Origin: Blautia glucerasea | GTDB lineage: Bacteria > Bacillota > Clostridia > Lachnospirales > Lachnospiraceae | Direction of reading: 5' to 3' | Assembly (NCBI RefSeq): GCF_020537505.1 | Contig: NZ_JAJBMO010000001.1 | Span: 62,001-126,000 of the forward strand | DNA length: 64,000 nucleotides | Part shown: positions 52,159-60,071 of the stretch, one piece after another | Layout of the letters: each line of letters starts with the position of its first letter | Numbering within the stretch: the stretch's first letter is position 1 | The notes under the pieces: generated by a model | What the model saw: only the letters and a program-made list of their open reading frames with translations | Databases searched by the model: none | What the model was told of the DNA's origin: nothing | Program-made: the position numbers and the translations under genes

Positions 52159-52212
52159 TTTATAATTATACTTCATGCAAAACATGTTCAAGGCTGGGCG
52201 ACGCAAAATACT

Positions 52213-54171
52213 TTATGCCTCAATCTCTTCCAGCGCTTCCATCCACACTGCTGCGCTTGCATCACTTGGCATACGCAGGTCTCCTCTTGGAGACAGTGCC
52301 ACACTACCAACCTTCGGACCATCCGGCAGGCAGGAACGCTTGAACTGCTGGGCGAAAAATCTGCGATAGAAGGTTTTCAGCCATTTCAGGATCGTTGCCT
52401 TGTCATAGGTATCCGCAAAAGTACGGCAGGCAATACGGTAAATTTTATCTGGCTCAAAGCCTGCTCGAAGCATGTAGTACAGATAGAAATCGTGAAGCTC
52501 ATAAGGACCAACCAGGTCTTCTGTTTTCTGGGCGATCTTGCCATCCTTAGGCGGCAGAAGTTCTGGACTTACCGGAGTATCCAGGATATCCAGAAGTACC
52601 TCCTCCAATTCTTTCTCGCCACAGGTGTCTGCGTAATAGCGGACAAGGTGTCTTACCAGAGTCTTCGGAACAGAGGCATTTACACCGTACATGGACATAT
52701 GATCTCCATTATAAGTCGCCCATCCAAGAGCAAGCTCGGAAAGATCTCCTGTTCCCACAAGAAGGGCGCCCTCCTGATTTGCCAGATCCATCAGGATCTG
52801 GGTTCGCTCTCTTGCCTGGCAGTTCTCGTAGGTTACGTCATGAACAGAATCATCATGTCCGATATCCCGGAAATGAACGTTTACTGCTTCCTTAATATTT
52901 ACCTCTGTAAGGGTAGCGCCAAGGCACTTGCTTAATTTGCAGGCATTCTGATATGTCCGGTCTGTAGTGCCAAAGCATGGCATGGTGATACAACGAATAT
53001 TCTCAGATGGCAGTCCCATCAGCTGGAAGGAATGCGCGATCACCAGCAGGGCCAGTGTGGAGTCAAGGCCTCCGGAAAGTCCTACCATTGCCTTCTGGCA
53101 GTGGATGTGGCTCATACGCTTCTTAAGTCCCATAGCCTGGATGTTCAGGATCTCTTCACAGCGCATATCCCTCTCTTCTTTTACAGAAGGTACGAAAGGA
53201 TAGGGGGCAAAATTTCTGGTAAGAGAGGTCTCTTCCACTTCCACCTCAAAAGGTACCATCTGGCAGTCTGAATCGTCTGCTGCCGGATAGGTGGAAAGTC
53301 TTCTTCTCTCATCTGCCAGTCGCTGCACATCGATTTCCCCGTAGATCACTGTATTATGAAAACGCTTGGCTTCAGCCAGCATAGTGCCGTTCTCCGCGAT
53401 CAGATTCTGTCCGCCAAACACCAGGTCCTGGGAGGATTCTCCCTCTCCTGCTGTGGCATAAATGTATCCGCACACCAGTCTTGCAGACTGTCCCTTTACC
53501 AGATCACGACGGTAGGAATCTTTTCCAACCATCTCATCGCTTGCAGAGAGATTGACAATAATATGTGCGCCAGACTGTGCAAGGTTCACACTTGGAGGAA
53601 GTGGAACCCAAAGATCCTCACAGATCTCCGCACCAACCGTCAGCTCCGGAAGCTCTTCGCACGCAAAGATCAAGCTGCTTCCAAACGGAACACTCTCGTC
53701 TCCAACAGTCACGTCTGTCCACACATCTTTTCCAGAAGCAAAATGTCTCTGCTCATAAAATTCGTTGTAATTTGGAATGTTGGTTTTCGGAACAAAACCA
53801 AGGATATTTCCATGGTTCAATGCTGCTGCCACATTATAAAGCTTGCCATTCATCCGCATCGGCAGTCCTACAAAGATCAGCGCATCTACCTCTTCTGTCT
53901 CTTCAGCAATGGTCAGGAGGCTCTTCCATGCGCTGTCCAGAAGTCTTCTCTGAAGAAAAAGATCCTGGCAGGTATAACCTGTGATACAAAGCTCCGGCAG
54001 TACCATGAGCTTGGCATGCTGTTCCTCCATTTCATGGATCAGTTCCAGAATTGCTTTGGTGTTTGCCTTGCAGTCTGCAACTGTGATCTGCGGCGTACCT
54101 GCCGCTACTTTAATAAATCCCTGATTCATATCCTGTTCCTCTCTTATCCTGCTATTTTCGTATCTTTGCAT
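52213..54171 (-). CDS. nadE: Glutamine-dependent NAD+ synthetase
   Basis: Converts nicotinate adenine dinucleotide to NAD+ using glutamine. 652 residues from the ATG at 54171, which has AAGGAG six bases upstream; the internal ATG at 54129 (MNQGFIKVAAGTP) matches the usual family start, so either is possible. The N-terminal nitrilase-type glutaminase has LPELCITGY (Glu), the Lys in LGFVPKTNIPNY, and the Cys in GAEICEDLW. The C-terminal synthetase has the P-loop MVGLSGGLDSTLALLV and ALGWATYNGDHMSMYG. A strong terminator follows. Confidence 0.96.
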   Translation of the reverse strand: MQRYENSRIREEQDMNQGFIKVAAGTPQITVADCKANTKAILELIHEMEEQHAKLMVLPELCITGYTCQDLFLQRRLLDSAWKSLLTIAEETEEVDALIFVGLPMRMNGKLYNVAAALNHGNILGFVPKTNIPNYNEFYEQRHFASGKDVWTDVTVGDESVPFGSSLIFACEELPELTVGAEICEDLWVPLPPSVNLAQSGAHIIVNLSASDEMVGKDSYRRDLVKGQSARLVCGYIYATAGEGESSQDLVFGGQNLIAENGTMLAEAKRFHNTVIYGEIDVQRLADERRRLSTYPAADDSDCQMVPFEVEVEETSLTRNFAPYPFVPSVKEERDMRCEEILNIQAMGLKKRMSHIHCQKAMVGLSGGLDSTLALLVIAHSFQLMGLPSENIRCITMPCFGTTDRTYQNACKLSKCLGATLTEVNIKEAVNVHFRDIGHDDSVHDVTYENCQARERTQILMDLANQEGALLVGTGDLSELALGWATYNGDHMSMYGVNASVPKTLVRHLVRYYADTCGEKELEEVLLDILDTPVSPELLPPKDGKIAQKTEDLVGPYELHDFYLYYMLRAGFEPDKIYRIACRTFADTYDKATILKWLKTFYRRFFAQQFKRSCLPDGPKVGSVALSPRGDLRMPSDASAAVWMEALEEIEA

Positions 54172-54238
54172 GCAAATCTCCTTAACAGATCTAAATGCAG
54201 TACTACTATGAAAAATAGCAATTCTGTTTCTATTCAGC

Positions 54239-55117
54239 TTATTTACATCTACGCAGAATCTCTTTCAGTTCTTCCACAGTAAAGTTATAATTGGTATTGC
54301 AGAAATGGCAGTTCATTTCGATTGGCTTTCCCTCCTGGATCATTTCGTTTAACTCTTTTCTGCCAATGCTGATCAGTGCTTTCTCCACTCTTTCCTTGGA
54401 GCAGTTGCAGTGAAAACGGGTGTCTGTTTTCTCGTTGATCTGCATGTCAAACCCCTCAAGCACTTTTTCAAGCAGGCTCTCCGGAGTATGTCCTTCTTCT
54501 AACAGATTGGTAACAGAGCTGATCTTCTGGACGTTCTGCTCCAGTCTGGAGATGACTTCTTCCTCTGCGAATGGCATAAGCTGTACAATAAATCCTCCAG
54601 CCTGGCGTACCGTGTTGTTCTTGTTCATCAGAACACCTAGGCCTACTGCGGACGGCACCTGCTCACTGGTTGCAAAATAGTAGGTCAGGTCTTCTGCGAT
54701 CTCGCAGGTCTGCAGCATAACCTGTCCGCTGTATGGCTCTTTCAGACCCATATCTTTGATCACTGTCAAAAATCCAGGGCCAACTGCTCCTGCAACATCC
54801 AGTTTGCCTTTGGAATTCGCCGGAATACATACGTCCGGGTTTCCTACATAGCCTTTTACATTTCCCTGGGAATCCGCAGTTACCGTAAGTCCCTGCAGAG
54901 GGCCGCCAGCCTTGATCTGAAGGGTAAGAACGTCCTTCTCCCCTTTCATCATGGAACCCATCATAGCACCTGCCGTGAGAAGTCTTCCAAGTGCCGCAGT
55001 CGCTACCGGACTTGTATTGTGATGCTCTCTTGCAGTCTCCACCATCTGGGTAGTCACTGCCGCAAATGCGCGGATCTGGTCGTTAGCCGCAGTCGCGCGG
55101 ATGATATAATCATTCAT
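54239..55117 (-). CDS. hslO: Redox-regulated chaperone Hsp33
   Basis: Holdase chaperone that is switched on by disulfide bonding under oxidative stress. 292 residues, as usual. The C-terminal zinc switch is complete: FHCNCSKE (Cys-X-Cys) and NCHFCNTNY (Cys-X2-Cys). The N-terminal domain has VTTQMVETAREHHNTSPVATAALGRLLTAGA (shown here in part: REHHNTSPVATAALGRLL). The start has GGAG upstream. The promoter is not clear; a dispersed hairpin element lies 50 bases upstream. Confidence 0.97.
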   Translation of the reverse strand: MNDYIIRATAANDQIRAFAAVTTQMVETAREHHNTSPVATAALGRLLTAGAMMGSMMKGEKDVLTLQIKAGGPLQGLTVTADSQGNVKGYVGNPDVCIPANSKGKLDVAGAVGPGFLTVIKDMGLKEPYSGQVMLQTCEIAEDLTYYFATSEQVPSAVGLGVLMNKNNTVRQAGGFIVQLMPFAEEEVISRLEQNVQKISSVTNLLEEGHTPESLLEKVLEGFDMQINEKTDTRFHCNCSKERVEKALISIGRKELNEMIQEGKPIEMNCHFCNTNYNFTVEELKEILRRCK

Positions 55118-55166
55118 GTGTTTTCTCCAATCTATCTGGTTATAATATCGTCATTATTATTTGCTA

Positions 55167-55363
55167 TTTAGTGTGTTGAAAGTTTGTTAGGAGGGACGCA
55201 TTCGGACAATGGGTATTACTCACTCACCGGCGCAACGCTCCGATGGACTAATCGCTAACTGCGACTTAGTCGTAGTTACCAGCCAGCTTGCCGGAACGTT
55301 GCTCCGCACGGCGGTGAATATACATTGTGAAACCGCGTCCGGGGTAACGACCAACACACTAAA
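55167..55363. repeat. 197-base MITE-like element with 12-base terminal inverted repeats
   Basis: Bounded by TTTAGTGTGTTG (55167-55178) and its perfect complement CAACACACTAAA (55352-55363). The interior is a long imperfect palindrome: GACGCATTCGGACAATGGGTATT pairs roughly with the segment AATATACATTGTGAAACCGCG, ACTCACCGGCG with CGGCGGTGAAT, and the apex is CTGCGACTTAGTCGTAG. The core 55194-55212 is identical to 30722-30740. No ORF or transposase is inside. The right terminus overlaps the end of the methyltransferase gene and forms its stop codon. Confidence 0.8.
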
Positions 55364-56129
55364 CAGCCATTTTCCCATGCTCCCTTACCACAAAGGTAAG
55401 TCTTCCACTATCCTCTTTCGGAGGCTCCATGGTATAGGCATCATAAATTGCAAGCAGTTCCATACCGGCGTTTTTAATAAGCTCTTCGATCTTCTCCAGA
55501 GAATATGCCCTCTGATAATGCACTTCCTCATCCTTCTCATAAAGCCCGTCTTCTCTTGGAAGAAACAGCGCCAGCTCATAAGTATTGATCCCGGTCTCCT
55601 CATCATAGCTGTTCTCCCAGATAAAGCTGCCCTCATCCCGGTTCTCCGCAATGGTAGTATCCCCGATCATGTTCTTATACTTATAAATGGTATTCATATC
55701 AAACAGAAAAATCCCCTGGGGATCCAGATAATTATTCACCAGGGCAAATACATGCTCCAGCTCCTCTTCTTCTGTTATGTAGTTCAGGCTGTCGCATACG
55801 CTCACCACAGCCCGCACAGTTCCATATAATTCAAACTCCTGCATATCCTGAAGAAGATATAAAATTTCATGTCCTGACTCTACACGCTTCTCCATGGCCT
55901 CTGCCAGCATTTCCTCTGAGTTATCCACTCCGATCATATCGTAACCGGCCTCTGCCAGAAGCTCTGTCATGGTTCCGGTACCGCAGCCAAGATCCAGAAC
56001 CAGTCCGTCTGTAATCCCATAAGCTGTCAGCTGCTCCTTCAGCCATTTGCCCCAGGTTTCGTAGTCTACATTATCCTGGAACATATCATATACTCTGGCA
56101 AAATCGCCATAAGCCTGAAAATTATCCAT
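55359..56129 (-). CDS. Class I SAM-dependent methyltransferase
   Basis: A 256-residue enzyme of unknown substrate. The ATG at 56129 follows GGAGGG; an upstream frame with another ATG adds 10 residues without a ribosome site. The SAM-binding motif I is LVLDLGCGTGTMTELLA, followed by the acidic IGVDNSEEML and SVCDSLNYITEEEEL. The final codons and TAG stop (55361-55359) lie in the terminal repeat of the element described at 55167-55363, so the C-terminus (GKMAV) may differ from that of relatives. A strong 12-bp stem lies just upstream of the ribosome site. Confidence 0.88.
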   Translation of the reverse strand: MDNFQAYGDFARVYDMFQDNVDYETWGKWLKEQLTAYGITDGLVLDLGCGTGTMTELLAEAGYDMIGVDNSEEMLAEAMEKRVESGHEILYLLQDMQEFELYGTVRAVVSVCDSLNYITEEEELEHVFALVNNYLDPQGIFLFDMNTIYKYKNMIGDTTIAENRDEGSFIWENSYDEETGINTYELALFLPREDGLYEKDEEVHYQRAYSLEKIEELIKNAGMELLAIYDAYTMEPPKEDSGRLTFVVREHGKMAV

Positions 56130-56144
56130 ATTCCCTCCAACCGT

Positions 56145-56183
56145 CACGGACACAGCCATCCTTCCCGGATAGCTGTGTCCGTG
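56145..56183 (-). promoter_or_regulatory. Stable stem just upstream of the methyltransferase ribosome site
   Basis: CACGGACACAGC (56183-56172 on the minus strand) and GCTGTGTCCGTG (56156-56145) form 12 perfect pairs with more pairing inside, ending 8 bases before the GGAGGG. There is no T-run on the minus strand, so it is not a simple terminator; it could protect the 5' end or modulate translation. Confidence 0.5.
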
Positions 56184-56291
56184 TAAGTCAACCTTTCTGC
56201 TGTTTTCTTTAAAGATTTAAGATTATAAACTGCCCGGTGCAAATAGAATTCACAACCACAGCCATTTATATTTCCAAACTGGTGTATGTGA

Positions 56292-57311
56292 TTACTCTAC
56301 AGGCATGTAATATACGTCTGCGCCTTCTCCATGCCAGTAATAATCCACGTCGTTCTGATCGTAAACATCCTCATTGTTTACGAAACGATAGGTATTTCCA
56401 TCAAAGTCTACCCAGTTTCCGTTTCCGTCTGGAGTAATAACAAGCGGATGTCCATCGGAGTTACGATAGATGGTTCTGGTCTGGTCGGTATCGGTCAGCT
56501 GCTCCTGTGTAAATCCTGCGGAGTTGCTGATAGTTCCATCACTGCTTCCGTCACCTGTGGAGGAAGAATCTGTAGTTCCAGACTGTGTACCGTCTGCTGT
56601 ACCATCTGTAGTGCCGGTCTGTCCGTCAGCAGATGTATTATCACCAGATGTAGCTGGTGCTGCTGCCTTCAGTGTGGAATCTCCAAGGATTCCGAAGGAA
56701 TCAACGGCTGCCTTGATGCCAGAATAAGAAGCATCATCTACAACAGATCCGCAGATATTGTAATACTCGTCAGAGCTCTTGTAAATCTTATGGATTGCAT
56801 AGGTGTAGCCACCGCTCTTGGTGGTATCTGTATATTTCACAGTGTAGGAATAAACGCCCACACCTTCTACATCTGTATTGGTGGTATAATCCTGGATTTC
56901 GAAATCCGTTCCTTCTGTAAGATCAGAAGCCTGCTCCAGTGCTACTGCCAGATCCTGTGTATCCGGAAGCATTGCAGAAGACATGTCGTCCTCGCCCTGT
57001 CCGTGAAGGATCAGAATCTTGCCCTGCTCTGGAGATTCAAAGCTGAGCATGTCAGCTTCGTCTGCCTTGTTCGCCCAGGTTGCATCTGGAAGCTTGATGG
57101 ATACGGCACCATTGCTGGATGTGTAAGTGCTGTCCTGTACATTCGGTGCGATCGTCGGCTCCGGAGTCGGGGTGGAAGTGGGTTCCGGAGTCGGGGTAGC
57201 GTCTACCACAACCTGCTCTTCCGGCTCATCTCCGCCAAAGCTGCAGCCTGCTGCGGCTACAGATACAGTTGCTGCTATAGTTAAGATTGCTAAAATCTTT
57301 TTATTCTTCAT
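56292..57311 (-). CDS. Lipoprotein with Thr/Pro linker
   Basis: A 339-residue surface lipoprotein. The lipobox VAAAGCSF places the lipidated Cys at 23. A linker of Pro/Thr/Glu repeats (TPTPEPTSTPTPEP) covers about 38-58. A beta-rich folded domain of about 60-215 begins SNGAVSIKLPDATW. Then comes a Gly/Thr/Ser/Asp-rich linker of about 50 residues and a C-terminal 75-residue domain rich in Tyr, Asp and Gly that is similar in style to the end of the secreted protein at 38002 (VDFDGNTYRFVNNEDVYD). Function unknown. It is monocistronic, with a strong promoter and a 125-base leader. Confidence 0.82.
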   Translation of the reverse strand: MKNKKILAILTIAATVSVAAAGCSFGGDEPEEQVVVDATPTPEPTSTPTPEPTIAPNVQDSTYTSSNGAVSIKLPDATWANKADEADMLSFESPEQGKILILHGQGEDDMSSAMLPDTQDLAVALEQASDLTEGTDFEIQDYTTNTDVEGVGVYSYTVKYTDTTKSGGYTYAIHKIYKSSDEYYNICGSVVDDASYSGIKAAVDSFGILGDSTLKAAAPATSGDNTSADGQTGTTDGTADGTQSGTTDSSSTGDGSSDGTISNSAGFTQEQLTDTDQTRTIYRNSDGHPLVITPDGNGNWVDFDGNTYRFVNNEDVYDQNDVDYYWHGEGADVYYMPVE

Positions 57312-57437
57312 AGTATCCTCCTTATTTCACTGCCGTCCACAAAGTGCCCGGCGGCCTTTTCTCTATAAGTCCCTTACGGGGAGCTATTCACAAATAACCT
57401 TCTCTACGAATATGGTGAACAACAACCCTCGGGCTAT

Positions 57438-57466
57438 ATTTTACAATTTTATTACAAGCCTGTCAA
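57438..57466 (-). promoter_or_regulatory. Promoter of the lipoprotein gene
   Basis: Perfect TTGACA (57466-57461) and TAAAAT (57443-57438) with 17 bases between. Confidence 0.75.
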
Positions 57467-57718
57467 TGGATTTCCCAGTGGGGAATCTAAATTTACTGTG
57501 AAAATATTATAAACTTTCGTGACGATTTTTATACAGTTACAATAAAAATCCTGGTCAGCAGTCTGGATTGCCAATTGTTCAATAACTGCGGTGGAACTGC
57601 CATTCCTATATAGATGTATGGCCAGAACGCGGTATGTCCTCTCAAACGTCCCCAACAGGTTCCAGAGACTGGAATTTCACCTGTATTCTACACTTCGTCC
57701 GTCACACTTTTGTAATAT
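57467..57718. other. Intergenic region between helD and the lipoprotein gene
   Basis: About 250 bases without a supportable gene. It holds one compact hairpin, ACAGG-TTCCAG-aga-CTGGAA...CCTGT (57655-57684), 35 bases after the helD stop. The hairpin lacks a T-run on the minus strand. The short ORF over this stretch has no ribosome site and no family resemblance. Confidence 0.5.
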
Positions 57719-59794
57719 TTATTTTCCATATTCGTACATATGCAGCTTATGAAGTGCCCTGGTGGCTGCAATATACCGTCCCTGCTTTGCGATCGGGCTC
57801 TGGTCCTTTGACGGAAACACGGAAAATACCTGGTCGAATTCCAGTCCTTTTGCAAGGTAGAAGGTGGTGACAGTCAGGCCTTTGCAGAAGCTGGTGCTGT
57901 CCCGGTGCAGATAGGAGAACCGGTTCTCCGTATCAAAACCTGTATTTTCCAGTTTTTCTTTCAGAATACGGGCTGCTTCTTTCGCCTCCACTTCTGTGCG
58001 AAGGATCACCGCAGCTGTCTCAAACTGCTCTTCGCCAAGCTGGAGCTTGTTCACGATTTCCTCCAGTGCTGCTTCCATAGCCTGCTTCTTTCCCCCGTTA
58101 AAGGACAGTTCCTCCACTGGTTCACCGTGGCGCTCAAACAGATCCATATCGGTGATTCCCACAAGCTGGTTGGCATAGGAAGCGATTTCTATGGTATTTC
58201 GGTAGCTTTTGTTCATAAGGATCTTGCGGATATCTTTTCCGAAAATTTTCGGTAAAAAGCCAAGGACGTCCTGAGTCTCGTCTTCCATGGTCTGGGCTTT
58301 GTCTCCCAGAATGGTCATGCGGCAGGGGAACATCATCCTGATGATCAGGTACTGAAGCCTGGAGTAATCCTGCATTTCGTCCACTACCAGGTGCTTGATG
58401 CCGTTATGGCTGGTCTGGCGAAGGAGACGGTATTTCATGTAAAGCACCGGATATACGTCCTCGTACCGAAGCTTCCGATCCTGAAGCTGTACATGGGGAA
58501 GTCCCGGATAACCGCAGCTTTCCAGGAAGCGGCTGTAGATCACGTAGAGATCCTGAGTCTCATACATGTTCATAAATTTCTCCATTACAATAGCGCGCTC
58601 TTCTTCGTCCATGTCATTGTCCCTAAGTGTCTCTACCTCGTCAATGAAGTTCTCTGCCACAGCCTCCATACGGGAAAGCAGAGGGATGTCCTGGAATTTG
58701 AAATAAAAAAGATTAATGATCTCCTCTTCTTTTTTGGTAAAGTTCTTATATTCCACGTTGTGGAAATTCATCAGCTCATCCTCTAAGGAGGTGAGGTAGC
58801 CTTCCATCTGGTTCAAAAACTCCCTGGACTGTTTTTCTTTATATAAGGAAGGCATATCCGGGAAATTCAGGCTGCGCTCGATCTGGTCATAACGGTCCTC
58901 ACAGTCGGATACGGTGTCCTTCAGCTGTCTGTAGGCAAAAAGGTCGAAACTCATTTCCTTAATATTCTCTTCTCCTAGTTCTGGAAGGATATGGGAAATA
59001 TAGTCCGAAAAGATGCTGTTTGGCGACAGGATCAGGATATTAGAGGACTTCAGATTCTGGCGGTCGTGGTACAATAAATAGGCAATCCTGTGCAGGGCAA
59101 TGGAGGTTTTACCGCTTCCAGCTGCACCCTGGATCACCATGATCTTGTCCTTCGTGTTCCGGATAATGGCATTCTGTTCCTTCTGGATGGTTCGGACAAT
59201 ATTTTTCAGCGCGGTACTGCCGCCACTGCCAAGCTCTGCCATGAGGATCTCATCATCAATCTTCACATCGCTTTCAAACTGGTAGACCATGCGGCCATTT
59301 CGGATCTTATACTGCCACTTGGAGGCAATTTCGCCGCAGATGGTTCCCAGAGGTGCCTGGTAGGAAGCGGGACCTTTATCATAGTCGTAGAAAAGACCGC
59401 TGACAGGGGCACGCCAGTCGTAGATCAGCGGCGTATGTCCTGCCTCTTCTGCGAAATTTCCGATTCCAATATAAAAAATTTCCGGCTCCTCCTCCCCTTC
59501 AAATACGAAATCCACTCTTCCAAAGAAAGGGGAATCCAGCATTTTACGAAATCTTTTTCGCAGATGGATCTGCTGCTCGTTGGCGTTGATCTGGTGAAGA
59601 AGCGCCTGCTGGTTATCGAAATTTTCGTAGCCATACTGGTCCATCTCCGTATAGTTCTCCCAGTAATACTCATGCATTCCTTCGATATCCTTCTGTCCTT
59701 CCAGAATGGACTGGCTGATATGGGCGATCCTGGTTTCTAATTTATCTGTAACGTATGCAAGAAAAGCTGCTCCGTCTTTATTATCAATTGTCAT
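57719..59794 (-). CDS. HelD-like UvrD-family helicase
   Basis: A 691-residue SF1 ATPase of the HelD type, which in Bacillus frees stalled RNA polymerase from DNA and helps recycling. The N-terminal coiled coil (about 1-90) is the secondary-channel arm. Walker A is IQGAAGSGKTSIALHR (about 236-251), Walker B region HLVVDEMQDYSRLQ, and the C-terminal motif TTFYLAKGLEFDQVFSV and AATRALHKLHMY. The protein lacks the long insert seen in some relatives. AAAGGAG lies 10 bases before the ATG, and a 34-codon upstream ORF overlaps its start. Confidence 0.92.
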   Translation of the reverse strand: MTIDNKDGAAFLAYVTDKLETRIAHISQSILEGQKDIEGMHEYYWENYTEMDQYGYENFDNQQALLHQINANEQQIHLRKRFRKMLDSPFFGRVDFVFEGEEEPEIFYIGIGNFAEEAGHTPLIYDWRAPVSGLFYDYDKGPASYQAPLGTICGEIASKWQYKIRNGRMVYQFESDVKIDDEILMAELGSGGSTALKNIVRTIQKEQNAIIRNTKDKIMVIQGAAGSGKTSIALHRIAYLLYHDRQNLKSSNILILSPNSIFSDYISHILPELGEENIKEMSFDLFAYRQLKDTVSDCEDRYDQIERSLNFPDMPSLYKEKQSREFLNQMEGYLTSLEDELMNFHNVEYKNFTKKEEEIINLFYFKFQDIPLLSRMEAVAENFIDEVETLRDNDMDEEERAIVMEKFMNMYETQDLYVIYSRFLESCGYPGLPHVQLQDRKLRYEDVYPVLYMKYRLLRQTSHNGIKHLVVDEMQDYSRLQYLIIRMMFPCRMTILGDKAQTMEDETQDVLGFLPKIFGKDIRKILMNKSYRNTIEIASYANQLVGITDMDLFERHGEPVEELSFNGGKKQAMEAALEEIVNKLQLGEEQFETAAVILRTEVEAKEAARILKEKLENTGFDTENRFSYLHRDSTSFCKGLTVTTFYLAKGLEFDQVFSVFPSKDQSPIAKQGRYIAATRALHKLHMYEYGK

Positions 59795-59895
59795 TGGGGG
59801 TATACTCCTTTAACATTCGCGCTGCAGCCCTTTCTACCAATCTTTGTAAAAAGACACCCAGGACTGCTACAATAAATGAGTTTTTTCGTTGTCAT
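59791..59895 (-). CDS. 34-codon upstream ORF overlapping helD (possible leader peptide)
   Basis: ATG at 59895-59893, TGA at 59793-59791 overlapping the helD ATG in an ATGA arrangement. The peptide begins MTTKKLIYCSSPGC and ends KGVYPQ, with three Cys and several basic residues. An AGGGA lies nine bases ahead of its ATG. The overlap suggests translational coupling, but the ORF is short enough to occur by chance. Confidence 0.4.
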   Translation of the reverse strand: MTTKKLIYCSSPGCLFTKIGRKGCSANVKGVYPQ

Positions 59896-59936
59896 GACTT
59901 TGTCCCTGCCTTCCTTTCCGGCAGAAACTTTGCTCC

Positions 59937-59942
59937 ATTATA
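59937..59942 (-). promoter_or_regulatory. Candidate -10 box for helD
   Basis: Perfect TATAAT about 145 bases upstream of helD. No good -35 was found at 17 bases, so the promoter is only half supported. The long leader contains the 34-codon ORF. Confidence 0.35.
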
Positions 59943-60000
59943 CATTATCTGCGGGTAAAAGTACAGACAGCAAATCCCTGGATTTTTTCTCTCTGAAGAC

Positions 60001-60046
60001 AAAAAAAACAGCAGTTTTTCCGTATATTTTCCGAAAAAGCTGCTGT
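60001..60046 (-). terminator. Terminator of the ABC exporter operon
   Basis: ACAGCAG..TTTTTC and GAAAAAGCTGCTGT (60008-60020 and 60033-60046) with an A run on the left (T run on the minus strand) and a T run on the right, 25 bases after the ABC gene. Confidence 0.85.
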
Positions 60047-60071
60047 ATTTTTTTATCTGTTTCACTTACTT

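Noticed and set aside
57452..57655. 67-residue minus-strand frame between helD and the lipoprotein gene
   Set aside because: No ribosome site, overlaps the promoter of the lipoprotein gene, and no recognisable features.
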